A DNA stretch of 21,339 nucleotides from DASSYK01 sp036258315 (GTDB lineage: Bacteria > Actinomycetota > Thermoleophilia > Solirubrobacterales > 70-9): contig DATADX010000019.1 in the NCBI GenBank assembly GCA_036258315.1, forward strand, positions 1 through 21,339, given 5' to 3'. The position numbers and the translations under genes are program-made. Below the pieces are notes generated by a model. The model did not search any database. It was not told the DNA's origin and saw only the letters and a program-made list of their open reading frames with translations. This document shows, piece after piece, positions 13,340 through 21,339 of the stretch (its first letter is position 1; each line of letters begins with the position of its first letter).

Positions 13340-13340
<1 letters not shown>
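13263..13340. terminator. Long palindrome between convergent PPOX and ffh genes
   Basis: GCAGCCAC (13263-13270) pairs with GTGGCTGC (13333-13340) and GGCCGCCC (13275-13282) with GGGCGGCC (13323-13330). A small internal hairpin GGGC-ttc-GCCC lies at 13298-13308. The outer arm ends on the ffh stop codon. It is placed to stop transcription from both sides, although no T-run follows. It may belong to a second repeat family. Confidence 0.6.
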
Positions 13341-14671
<1,331 letters not shown>

Positions 14672-14679
14672 GGCAGCCC

Positions 14680-14702
14680 AGGTTAGACGCCGACGTTAAC
14701 CT
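14680..14702. promoter_or_regulatory. Symmetric divergent leaderless promoters (ffh / DUF2277)
   Basis: AGGTTA (14680-14685) and TAACCT (14697-14702) form an inverted repeat around an 11-base centre in a 37-base divergent gap. Each arm read outward is a TANNNT -10: TAACCT-N6-ATG for the DUF2277 gene and TAACCT-N8-GTG for ffh. Both genes lack a Shine-Dalgarno. Confidence 0.5.
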
Positions 14703-14708
14703 GACGGC

Positions 14709-14984
14709 ATGTGCAGAAACATCCGAACTCTCCACAACTTCGATCCCCCGGCCACGCAGGAGGAGGTCCACGACGCGGCGCTGCAGTACGTGCGCAAGAT
14801 CAGCGGCTCGTCGAAGCCCTCGAAGGCGAATGCCGAGGCCTTCGAGCGCGCCGTCGAGGAGGTCGCGGCGAGCACCGCCGCGCTGCTCGACGCGCTCGTG
14901 ACCAACGCGCCTCCGAAGAACCGCGAGGTCGAGGCTGAGAAGCGCAAGGCGCGCAGCGCCGCGCGCTTCGCCACAGCCGCCTAG
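14709..14984 (+). CDS. DUF2277 family protein (91 aa)
   Basis: A small conserved protein of unknown function, family DUF2277. It begins with the family hallmark MCRNIRTLHNFDPPAT and continues with LQYVRKISGSSKPSKANAEAF and a terminal APPKNREVEAEKRKARSAARF-like basic helix (given here only as its ends, about 67-87). The sequence is predicted mainly helical and cytoplasmic. The ATG at 14709 is fixed by the MCRNI hallmark. It is divergent from ffh, separated by only 37 bases, and convergent with the glycosyltransferase. The hairpin GCCGC-cta-GCGGC at 14976-14988 spans its stop codon. Nothing in context tells its function. Confidence 0.88.
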   Translation: MCRNIRTLHNFDPPATQEEVHDAALQYVRKISGSSKPSKANAEAFERAVEEVAASTAALLDALVTNAPPKNREVEAEKRKARSAARFATAA

Positions 14985-15044
14985 CGGCGCTCCGCCCGCC
15001 TGCCCGCGGCGCGCAGTCGAGCAGGTGGCCGAGGCTGCGGCCGA

Positions 15045-16085
15045 TCACCGCGCGCGCGCCCGCGCCGCTGATCCGGCCCGCTCGAGCACCGCCGCCATTC
15101 GGGCGGCCTGGCGGCGGACGCCGTGCTCGGCGGCCGCCTCCCGCGCCTGCGGGTTCGGCGAGGGCAGGGCCGCCGCCCGCTCCAGCGCCGCGGCCAGTGC
15201 CGCGGTGTCTTCGGGATCGACGAGCACGCCGACCTCCGGCGGGACGAACTCGGGCGGCCCACCGACGCTCGTCGCGACGACGCTTCGCTCCATCGCCATC
15301 CCCTCGAGCGTCGCCTGCCCGAAGGGCTCGATCAGTGAGGGCTGGCAGAGCACGTCGCACGCGGCGATCCAGCGGGGAACATGGGCCTGCGGGATGCGAC
15401 CGACGACCCGGACGCCGGCGCGCCCCCCGAGCGCGCCGCGGAGCGGCCCGTCTCCGACGAACGCGAGCCGGCCACGCCCCAGGCGCTCAAACGCAGCGGC
15501 GAGCCGGACCACGTTCTTGCGCTCGATCAGCGACCCGACGCAGACGAACGCGGGGCCCCCGCCCTGCCAGCCGAGCGCGGCGCGGGCGGGCTCGGCCGCA
15601 GCGGGCGCGAAGGCCTCGAGGTCGACGCCGCAGTCGGCGACCGCGGTCTTCGCCTCGGCGGCGGGGATCCGCTCGGCGAGCCGGTCGCCAAGCCAGCGCG
15701 AGTTGGCGATCAGGGCGGCGGCGCGGTGCACGACCCAGCGGCTCGCCGTCGTCACGCCCGGGACCCGGCCGAGGTTGGCGACGTCCTGACCGTGGGCCAT
15801 CACCACGAGGGGTGCCCGGCCGGCGATCGCCGCGGCGGCACCGGCCGCGCCCGCGGGGAACAGCATGTGCGCGAAGACGACGTCGGGGCGGACTCGCCGC
15901 GCCGCCCGGACGGCGTCGCGACTGAGCCGCGCGTACTTCGCGCGCGAGCCGCCGCGGCGGTCGATCGCGACGACCTCGACGTCGTGCCCGAGCTCATCGA
16001 GCTCGCGGGCGAGGGGGACGAGGAAGCTGCCGAAGTCGGGGTCGGCGCTGCTGGGCCACATCTGGGTGACGAGCAGGATCCGCAT
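15045..16085 (-). CDS. GT4-family (GT-B fold) glycosyltransferase
   Basis: A retaining glycosyltransferase using a nucleotide sugar; acceptor unknown. The N-terminal domain has MRILLVTQMWPSS at 1-13, GHDVEVVA at 33-40, and HGQD at 98-101. The C-terminal donor domain has VGSLIERKNV at 183-192 (Arg189, Lys190), VGDGPL at 210-215, and the EX7E motif from Glu253 to Glu261 in EPFGQATLEG. No membrane segment is seen, so it is cytoplasmic or peripheral. At 346 aa it is slightly short. The ATG at 16085 follows the ftsY stop by 19 bases, so it is probably read through from ftsY. It is not part of the usual smc-ftsY set and looks like a lineage-specific addition. Confidence 0.9.
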   Translation of the reverse strand: MRILLVTQMWPSSADPDFGSFLVPLARELDELGHDVEVVAIDRRGGSRAKYARLSRDAVRAARRVRPDVVFAHMLFPAGAAGAAAAIAGRAPLVVMAHGQDVANLGRVPGVTTASRWVVHRAAALIANSRWLGDRLAERIPAAEAKTAVADCGVDLEAFAPAAAEPARAALGWQGGGPAFVCVGSLIERKNVVRLAAAFERLGRGRLAFVGDGPLRGALGGRAGVRVVGRIPQAHVPRWIAACDVLCQPSLIEPFGQATLEGMAMERSVVATSVGGPPEFVPPEVGVLVDPEDTAALAAALERAAALPSPNPQAREAAAEHGVRRQAARMAAVLERAGSAARARAR

Positions 16086-16104
16086 CAGCCTGGATCGTGC
16101 GGCG

Positions 16105-17103
16105 CTAGGCCTCGAGCAGGGCCCGCGCGTACTGCTCCGCGTCGAAGGGACGGAGGTCCTCGAGCGCCTCGCCGATCCCGATCAGCTTCACGGGAATCCC
16201 GAGCTCCGAGGAGATCGCGAGCGCGACGCCTCCCTTCGCCGACCCGTCGAGCTTCGTCATCACTGCCCCCGTGACGTCCGCGACCCTCCCGAACTCCTGC
16301 GCCTGGCGGATCCCGTTCTGGCCGGTCGTCGCATCGATCACGACCAGCGTCTCCTGGGGGGAGCCGGGGAGCTGCTTGCCGATCACGCGACGGACCTTCG
16401 AGAGCTCCTCCATCAGGTCGCCCTTCGTGTGGAGGCGGCCCGCGGTGTCGCAGATCACGACGTCGGCGCCGCGCGCCTGCGCGGCGGCGATCGCGTCGAA
16501 CGCGACGGCGCCCGGGTCGCCGCCCTCGGTCCCCTTGACGATCTGGGACCCGGCGCGCTCGGCCCACTCGGTGAGCTGCTCGACCGCGGCGGCGCGGTAG
16601 GTGTCCGCAGCGGCGACGATCACGTCGAGGCCCATCTCCCTCTGCAGGTGCCAGGCGATCTTTCCGATCGTCGTCGTCTTTCCGGTCCCGTTGACGCCGA
16701 CGACCATGATCACGCTCGGCTGGTCGCGCAGGTTGATGCGTCCGTCACCTTCTCCTTCGGGCGAGGCCGTCTCGGCGAGCACCTCGATCAGGCGCTCCCG
16801 CAGCTCCTCCCCCCCGCTCAGCTCGCCGGCCTCGACCTCGTCCTCGAGTCGGCGGACCACCTTCGCCGTCGTCGGAGCGCCGACGTCGGCGAGGATCAGC
16901 GCTTCCTCGATTCCCTCCCACGTTTCCTCGTCGATCGGGCCGCCGACGCTCGCCGAGAGCTCGGCCGTGAGCGCCTTGCGGCTCCGCGACAGGCCCTGGC
17001 GCAGGCGCCTGAACACCCCCGCCCGGTCCTCGCCGCTCTCGGCGGGGGTCTCGGGGGTCTCGCGGTCGCCGAGGTCGAACGCCTCGTTCCAGCTGGTCGG
17101 CAT
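16105..17103 (-). CDS. ftsY: Signal recognition particle receptor FtsY
   Basis: Membrane-associated GTPase that receives SRP-ribosome complexes. A short acidic N-terminal stretch (1-28) replaces the long A domain of E. coli. Then come the N domain (about 30-125) and the G domain with P-loop GVNGTGKTTTIGKIA at 136-150, AADTYRAAA at 166-174, DTAGR at 219-223 and TKLDGSAKGG at 283-292. 332 aa is usual for actinobacteria with short A domains. The ATG at 17103 follows the smc stop by 23 bases. TAGCCT ends 6 bases before the ATG, so a separate leaderless promoter is likely besides readthrough from smc. The acpP-rnc-smc-ftsY order is widespread. Confidence 0.97.
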   Translation of the reverse strand: MPTSWNEAFDLGDRETPETPAESGEDRAGVFRRLRQGLSRSRKALTAELSASVGGPIDEETWEGIEEALILADVGAPTTAKVVRRLEDEVEAGELSGGEELRERLIEVLAETASPEGEGDGRINLRDQPSVIMVVGVNGTGKTTTIGKIAWHLQREMGLDVIVAAADTYRAAAVEQLTEWAERAGSQIVKGTEGGDPGAVAFDAIAAAQARGADVVICDTAGRLHTKGDLMEELSKVRRVIGKQLPGSPQETLVVIDATTGQNGIRQAQEFGRVADVTGAVMTKLDGSAKGGVALAISSELGIPVKLIGIGEALEDLRPFDAEQYARALLEA

Positions 17104-17109
17104 CCGGCG

Positions 17110-17115
17110 AGGCTA
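17110..17115 (-). promoter_or_regulatory. Predicted leaderless -10 (TAGCCT) of ftsY
   Basis: TAGCCT-N6-ATG in the smc-ftsY gap. A second TAGCCT overlaps the smc stop codon 14 bases upstream. No Shine-Dalgarno precedes ftsY. Confidence 0.45.
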
Positions 17116-17126
17116 GCGGCCGCAGG

Positions 17127-20100
17127 CTAGGCGGCCTCGGCCTCGGCGGCGGCGGCCGCGTCGGCCTCGGGGACGTCGCCGAGCTGGAGGTCGCCGTCGC
17201 GCGGGAGGCGCCGGGAGACGACCTTGGTGATGCCGTCGCCGCCCATGCTGGCGCCGTAGAGAATGTCGGCGGCGTCCATCGTCCGTTTCTGGTGAGTGAC
17301 GACGATGAACTGGGAACGCTCGGAGAAGCGGCGGACGAGACGAAGGAAGCGGTCAATGTTGATGTCGTCGAGCGCCGCCTCGACCTCGTCGAGGATGTAG
17401 AAGGGACAGGGGCGCGCCATCAGCACGGCGAACACGAAGGCGAGCGCGACGAGCGACTTCTCGCCGCCTGAGAGCAGCGACAGGCGCCGGGTCGACTTGC
17501 CGGCCGGGGCGACCTCGATCTCGACCCCGAAGGCGTCGTCCCTCGGGGCGCCGTCCTCGTCGTCCTCCGCCTCTGGCGGCTCGCCGGCAGCCTCGCCGAT
17601 CCTGGTGGACACGGCGGGCGGGCCGACCGCGATCCGGCGCAGCCGGCCCTTGCCGCCGGGAAACAGCTCGGCGACCATCTCCTCGAAGTTGCGAGCGGTC
17701 GCCTCGAAGGTCTCCTCGAAGGACTGCTCGATCTCGCGATCGGTGCGGCGGATCAGGGCCTTGATCTCCGCAAGCGCCTGCTCGAGGTCCTTGCGCTGCC
17801 CGGTCAGCTCGCGGACGTGCTCGCTCGCCTCGGCGTACTCGCTCTCGGCAAGCGGGTTGACCGGGCCGATCTGCTCGCGGCGGCGAGCGAGCCGCTCGAG
17901 CTTCACCCGGATCTCCTCACGCTCCTCGTCCGGCAGCGGCCGGGCGGCAGGCCCGAGCTCGCGCTCGAGGCCCGCGGCCAGCCGGGTCAGCTCCGCACGG
18001 CTCTCGTCGCGACGGTCGCGGAGCTGCGCGGCATCGACCTCGGCGGCCGTGAGCGCCTCGCTCACCCCGCGCATCTCGCCCTGGAGCTCGAACTCGCGCT
18101 GCGAGCATTCGCGCAGCTCGGCCGCCAGCTCGCCGCCGTGCTCGCCGTCGGGGGAGTCGAGCCCCTCGGCGCGGCGCTCGATCCGCGCCAGCAGGGCGAG
18201 CATCGCCTCGCGGGTGCCCGTCAGCGCCGGAAGCGTCTCCGTCTCGAGCGCGATCCGGCCGCGCAACCGCTCGCCCTCGGCGTGGCGGGCTTCGGCGGCG
18301 CTCCGCGCGGCCTCGGCGTGGCGGCGCTCGGCGCTGAGCTCGGCCTCGAGCTGCGCGCGCCTGACGGTCGTCGGCCCTTCCTCGACGCGCTCGGCGCGGC
18401 GCTCGGCCAGCCAGGCCGCGCGACGCGCCTCCTCGCTCGCCTCGTCCAGCGCCCTGCGACCGTCGCGGAGCGCGAGCTCGGTCTCGTCGCGCTCGCCCCG
18501 CGCCTCGGCCAGCGTCTGCTCCGCCCGCTCGAGGTCGCGGCTCGCGCGCTCGAGCGTCTGGTCGCGCTGCGCCAGCCGGGAGGCGAGCTCCTCGCGCTGG
18601 GAGCGCGCGGCCAGGGCCGGGTCGGTTCCCTCCCGCGGCAGGCGCCGCAGCTCTCCGAGCCTGCCGTCGTAGGCGTCGCCGTCCACCGTCACGGCGATCC
18701 CGGCGAAGCCGCCCGGCAGCTCGGCGAGATCGTCGACGATCCACGCATCGGCCAACAGGCGGTCGGTGATCTCCCCGGCGCGCCCCTCCGCCTTGACGAG
18801 GTCGAGGAGGCGCCGGGCCCCCGCGACCGGCGGTTCGGCGGCGGAGACATCCCCGTCGCGCGCGACCAGGGCGCGGGAGGCGCCCTCGGCCTCGCCGAGC
18901 CGCTCGACTCCCTCGCAGAGCGAGTCGACGACCGTCGCGCGCAGGTGCTCGCCGAGCGCCGCCGAGAGCGCCCGTTCGATCCCCGGGCCCGTCTCGATCA
19001 AGCTCGCGAGCACCTCCTCGCCGCCCTCCATCGCAGCCCGGGCGAGCCTCGCCTCGACGGCGGCGAGGTCGCCCTGCAGCGAGGCGCGCCGCTGCGCGGC
19101 CTTCTCGGCCTCGGCACGGGCTGCCTCTCGGCTCTGGGTGGCGCGCTCGAGCGCGGCGGCGCCCTTCTCCGCGGCCTCGGCGAGCGGCGGCAGGGACCCT
19201 TCCGCCTCCGCCCGCTGCCGCTCGGCCTCCGCAGCCCGCTCGCGCAACCCGGACAGCTCCGCGTCGGCGCTGCCGTCATCAAGCGCGGCGAGCTCGGCCT
19301 CCAGCTCGGCGATCCTCGCGGTCGTAGCCGCCTCCTGCTCGGGCTCGTCGTCGAGCGCGGTGAGGCGGAGCTGGCGCTCTCCAAGCCCGCTGCGCAGCTC
19401 TCGCTCGGCCGACTCGATCGCCTCGACGCGGGCGCGGAGGCGCTCGACGGTCGCCCGTGTCTCGGCCAGCCGCTGGGCGGCGGCGCGGCGCTCGTCCTCC
19501 CCGCTCGCGACGCGCTCCTCGATCGCGGCGCGCCGCTCCCGCACCTCGTCCAGGTTGCCCTCGACGAGCTCACGCTTGCGGCGGACCTCGATCAGGGTCT
19601 CGTCGGCGCTCGTCAGCAGGTCCTCCTGCTCGCGGAGCTCGCCCGCGACCAGCTCGGCCCGGAGCTCGTCCTCCTGATGCACGAGCTTCGCGGTTCGCTC
19701 GGCGGCCTCCGCCTGTCGCTTCAGCGGCCGCAGGCGAGAGCGGGCCTCGCGCTCTACGTCGAGGGCGCGATCGAGGTTGTCGCGGGTCCGCTGCAGCTTC
19801 AGCTGGGCGCGGTGGCGGCGCTTGCGGTGCTTGCCGAGGCCCGCCGCCTCCTCGATCATCATCCGCCGGTCGCGGGGCTTCGAGTTGACGATCAGCTCCA
19901 CCTTGCCCTGGCTGATCACGGAGTGCATCTCGCGGCCCATGTTGGTGTCGGAGAGCACCTCCATCACGTCGGCGAGCCGGCAGCGGGCGCCGTTGAGGCG
20001 ATACTCGCCGTTGCCGTCGCGCTCGATCCTGCGTGTGATCGAGATCTCGGAGAAGTCGGTTTCGGCGCGGCCCTCGCTGTTGTCGATCACCACCTCGACC

Positions 20101-20336
20101 TCCGCGAACTGACGCCGCGACTGACCCTTGCCGCCGGCGAAGATCACGTCGCGCATCGAGGATCCGCGCACCGCCTGCGGGCTCTGCTCTCCCAGCGCCC
20201 AGAGGACGGCGTCGGTGATGTTCGACTTGCCGCAGCCGTTCGGCCCGACGATCACGCTGACGCCCGGCGCGAAGGTGAGCCGGGTGCGGTCGGGGAACGA
20301 CTTGAACCCCTTCAAGTTGATTGCTTTCAGATACAT
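17127..20336 (-). CDS. smc: Chromosome segregation ATPase SMC, reduced hinge
   Basis: Forms the ring-shaped condensin that organises and separates chromosomes with ScpA/ScpB. The head halves are intact: Walker A GPNGCGKS at 31-38, signature LSGGEKSLVALAF at 955-967, Walker B FYILDE at 979-984. Coiled coils span about 170-440 and 570-880. The hinge, about 445-565, is recognisable (GPGIERALSAALGEHL, GFAGIAVTVDGDAYDG) but short, and the glycine motif that normally closes it (PGGxxTGG type) reads DGRLGELRRL. Total length of 1069 aa is below the usual 1150-1190. An acidic insert (EAEDDEDG, about 905-925) interrupts the C-terminal head, and the tail is Ala/Glu-rich. The ATG at 20336 has AGAGGTG 7 bases upstream. 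scpA and scpB are not in the window. Confidence 0.96.
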   Translation of the reverse strand: MYLKAINLKGFKSFPDRTRLTFAPGVSVIVGPNGCGKSNITDAVLWALGEQSPQAVRGSSMRDVIFAGGKGQSRRQFAEVEVVIDNSEGRAETDFSEISITRRIERDGNGEYRLNGARCRLADVMEVLSDTNMGREMHSVISQGKVELIVNSKPRDRRMMIEEAAGLGKHRKRRHRAQLKLQRTRDNLDRALDVEREARSRLRPLKRQAEAAERTAKLVHQEDELRAELVAGELREQEDLLTSADETLIEVRRKRELVEGNLDEVRERRAAIEERVASGEDERRAAAQRLAETRATVERLRARVEAIESAERELRSGLGERQLRLTALDDEPEQEAATTARIAELEAELAALDDGSADAELSGLRERAAEAERQRAEAEGSLPPLAEAAEKGAAALERATQSREAARAEAEKAAQRRASLQGDLAAVEARLARAAMEGGEEVLASLIETGPGIERALSAALGEHLRATVVDSLCEGVERLGEAEGASRALVARDGDVSAAEPPVAGARRLLDLVKAEGRAGEITDRLLADAWIVDDLAELPGGFAGIAVTVDGDAYDGRLGELRRLPREGTDPALAARSQREELASRLAQRDQTLERASRDLERAEQTLAEARGERDETELALRDGRRALDEASEEARRAAWLAERRAERVEEGPTTVRRAQLEAELSAERRHAEAARSAAEARHAEGERLRGRIALETETLPALTGTREAMLALLARIERRAEGLDSPDGEHGGELAAELRECSQREFELQGEMRGVSEALTAAEVDAAQLRDRRDESRAELTRLAAGLERELGPAARPLPDEEREEIRVKLERLARRREQIGPVNPLAESEYAEASEHVRELTGQRKDLEQALAEIKALIRRTDREIEQSFEETFEATARNFEEMVAELFPGGKGRLRRIAVGPPAVSTRIGEAAGEPPEAEDDEDGAPRDDAFGVEIEVAPAGKSTRRLSLLSGGEKSLVALAFVFAVLMARPCPFYILDEVEAALDDINIDRFLRLVRRFSERSQFIVVTHQKRTMDAADILYGASMGGDGITKVVSRRLPRDGDLQLGDVPEADAAAAAEAEAA

Positions 20337-20367
20337 TTCAAGACACCTCTGACAGCCACTTAGGCTC

Positions 20368-20384
20368 CCGTCCGGACCGGACGG
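20368..20384. repeat. Perfect short palindrome between rnc and smc
   Basis: CCGTCCGG-A-CCGGACGG, 8-bp arms with one central base, in the 57-base rnc-smc gap. No T-run follows, so it is not a convincing terminator. It may be an operator or RNA-processing hairpin. Confidence 0.4.
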
Positions 20385-20393
20385 ACGCGTCAG

Positions 20394-21068
20394 TCAATCC
20401 GGGAGCCGCTCGAGGGCCCGCGCCGCGGCCGCCTGCTCCGCCTCCTTCTTGCTCCGGCCGGAGCCTGCTCCGAGCTCGTCTCCAAGGACCTCGGCGCGGA
20501 CTTCGAACACCCGGTCATGGGGCGGACCCGCCTCACGGACCACCTCGTAGCTTACGGTGGCGCCGTCGCGAGCCAGCCGCTCCTGGAGCTCGGACTTGAA
20601 GTCGAGGCGCTCGTTGCGGGCATGGTCGATCTCCTCCGCGAAGGAGGCGACGACCGCCTCCGCGGTGAGCTCGAATCCATGCGTCAGGTAGCAGGCGCCG
20701 ATCACCGACTCGCAGATCGAGGCCATCGTCCGCTCGGAGCCGATCAGAGTCTCCACCGGGACGCCCGAGCCGTCAACCGGGGCGCGCTCGCGAAGCCGCT
20801 CGACGAAGCCGAGCTCGCGGGCGACCCCGGCGCAGGCGCGTCCGCTGACGGCCTGGTTGTGGATCTTCGTGAGCTCGCCGATGTCGGCCTCAGGCATCGT
20901 CCGGAACAGCTCGGTGGCGACGGAGAGCCCGAGCACGCTGTCCCCGAGGAACGCGAGCCGGCCGTAGCCCTCGGTCCGCTGCTCGACCCATGAGGAATGC
21001 GAGAACGCCTGGCGGATCAGCTCCTCGGGCACCTCCGCGAGCAGATCCGACAGGGAGCGCGCGGTCAC
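20394..21068 (-). CDS. rnc: RNase III-family protein with altered active site
   Basis: RNase III cuts double-stranded RNA, including rRNA precursors. The fold is clear: HSSW at 24-27, RLAFLGDSVLGL at 37-48, ASICESVIGACYL at 116-128, and a dsRNA-binding domain at about 155-222 ending in GSGRSKKEAEQAAAARAL. However, against E. coli residues Glu41, Asp45, Asp114 and Glu117, this protein has Ala39, Asp43, Ser117 and Glu120, so two of four metal ligands are changed; Glu38 also reads Gly36. Length 224 aa is normal and the frame is unbroken. The GTG at 21068 overlaps the acpP stop (GTGA). It may be inactive, use another ligand set, or represent a clade-wide variant. A second RNase III elsewhere cannot be excluded. 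Confidence 0.92.
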   Translation of the reverse strand: MTARSLSDLLAEVPEELIRQAFSHSSWVEQRTEGYGRLAFLGDSVLGLSVATELFRTMPEADIGELTKIHNQAVSGRACAGVARELGFVERLRERAPVDGSGVPVETLIGSERTMASICESVIGACYLTHGFELTAEAVVASFAEEIDHARNERLDFKSELQERLARDGATVSYEVVREAGPPHDRVFEVRAEVLGDELGAGSGRSKKEAEQAAAARALERLPD

Positions 21069-21322
21069 CCCGCCGGGACGCGCGCGCAGACGAAGTCGAC
21101 CGCGTCGCCCACCGTCCGGATCTCCGCTGCCTCCTCCTCGCTGACCCGGATCCCGTACCGGTCCTCGAGCTCCATCACGAGCTCGTAGAGATCGAGCGAA
21201 TCCGCATCGAGGTCCTCGCGAAAGCGCGTCTCCGGCGCGATCCGATCGGCGCTCACCGCGAGCTCGGCGACCAGGTGGTCCCGCACGAGTCCCATCACCT
21301 CGTCTCGTTCCATCCCGGCCAT
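21065..21322 (-). CDS. acpP: Acyl carrier protein
   Basis: Carries growing fatty acyl chains on a 4'-phosphopantetheine arm. The 85-aa acidic protein has the attachment motif DADSLDLYELVMELEDRYG at 39-57, with Ser42 as the modified residue. Four-helix layout and length are normal. The ATG at 21322 is preceded by a very strong GGGAGGGGGATA ribosome site; a second ATG at 21313 would remove three residues and has none. It is the first gene seen of acpP-rnc-smc-ftsY; upstream genes (often plsX or fabH) lie outside the window. The GTGA overlap couples it to rnc. Confidence 0.96.
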   Translation of the reverse strand: MAGMERDEVMGLVRDHLVAELAVSADRIAPETRFREDLDADSLDLYELVMELEDRYGIRVSEEEAAEIRTVGDAVDFVCARVPAG

Positions 21323-21339
21323 TATCCCCCTCCCGCCCC

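Noticed and set aside
14976..14988. Hairpin GCCGC-cta-GCGGC at the DUF2277 stop as a terminator
   Set aside because: A 5-bp stem without a T-run is common by chance at this base composition; noted only within the gene entry.
17817..20363. An 848-codon open frame on the plus strand antisense to smc
   Set aside because: A Leu/Arg/Gly-rich shadow of the smc coiled-coil codons with no family similarity.

Overview
The window is very GC-rich (roughly 70% by eye), densely packed and almost entirely chromosomal housekeeping sequence. GTG starts, GTGA/ATGA overlaps, an F420-type PPOX protein, a DUF2277 gene, an ECF41 sigma factor and the acpP-rnc-smc-ftsY / ffh / rpsP-KH-trmD-rplS-lepB-rnhB order point to an Actinomycetota genome. 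The protein style suggests class Thermoleophilia (Solirubrobacterales/Gaiellales side); this is an inference, not a database result. There are no tRNA or rRNA genes, CRISPR arrays or transposase genes, and no gene-free stretch over 300 bases.

Layout, left to right. At 18-1049 (+) is an alpha/beta hydrolase. It converges on a compact minus-strand operon read from 6986 down to 1125: comM, dprA, thiD, an 81-aa MoaD/ubiquitin-like small protein ending in Gly-Gly, a 146-aa unknown, and ilvD. Divergent from comM is yraN (7075-7479, +), whose 3' end overlaps rnhB tail to tail. From 10863 down to 7387 (-) run rpsP, khpA, trmD, rplS, lepB and rnhB. rimM, normally between khpA and trmD, is absent. A NAD(P)-epimerase/ECF41 sigma pair (12742-10878, -) sits upstream of rpsP, with a textbook ECF41 promoter before it and a divergent PPOX/F420 gene (12845-13237, +). 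Then come ffh (-), a divergent DUF2277 gene (+), a GT4 glycosyltransferase (-), and the set acpP, rnc, smc, ftsY (21322 down to 16105, -).

Together the genes cover co-translational protein targeting (ffh, ftsY, lepB), ribosome and tRNA maturation (rpsP, rplS, khpA, trmD, rnc), chromosome organisation (smc), DNA uptake and recombination (comM, dprA), thiamine and branched-chain amino acid synthesis (thiD, ilvD), and fatty acid synthesis (acpP).

The most notable points are: (1) a roughly 90-bp dispersed repeat in three copies, each just after the stop codon of a co-oriented gene, with a hairpin kept by compensatory changes; one copy is translated as a C-terminal extension of RNase HII and another occupies the place of rimM; (2) the MoaD-like Gly-Gly protein with an unknown partner; (3) an RNase III lacking two of its four metal-binding carboxylates; (4) an ECF41 operon with an exact autoregulatory promoter; (5) a lepB that appears to start at CTG; (6) an SMC with a reduced hinge; (7) an L19 with a long acidic tail; (8) several promoters of leaderless type.
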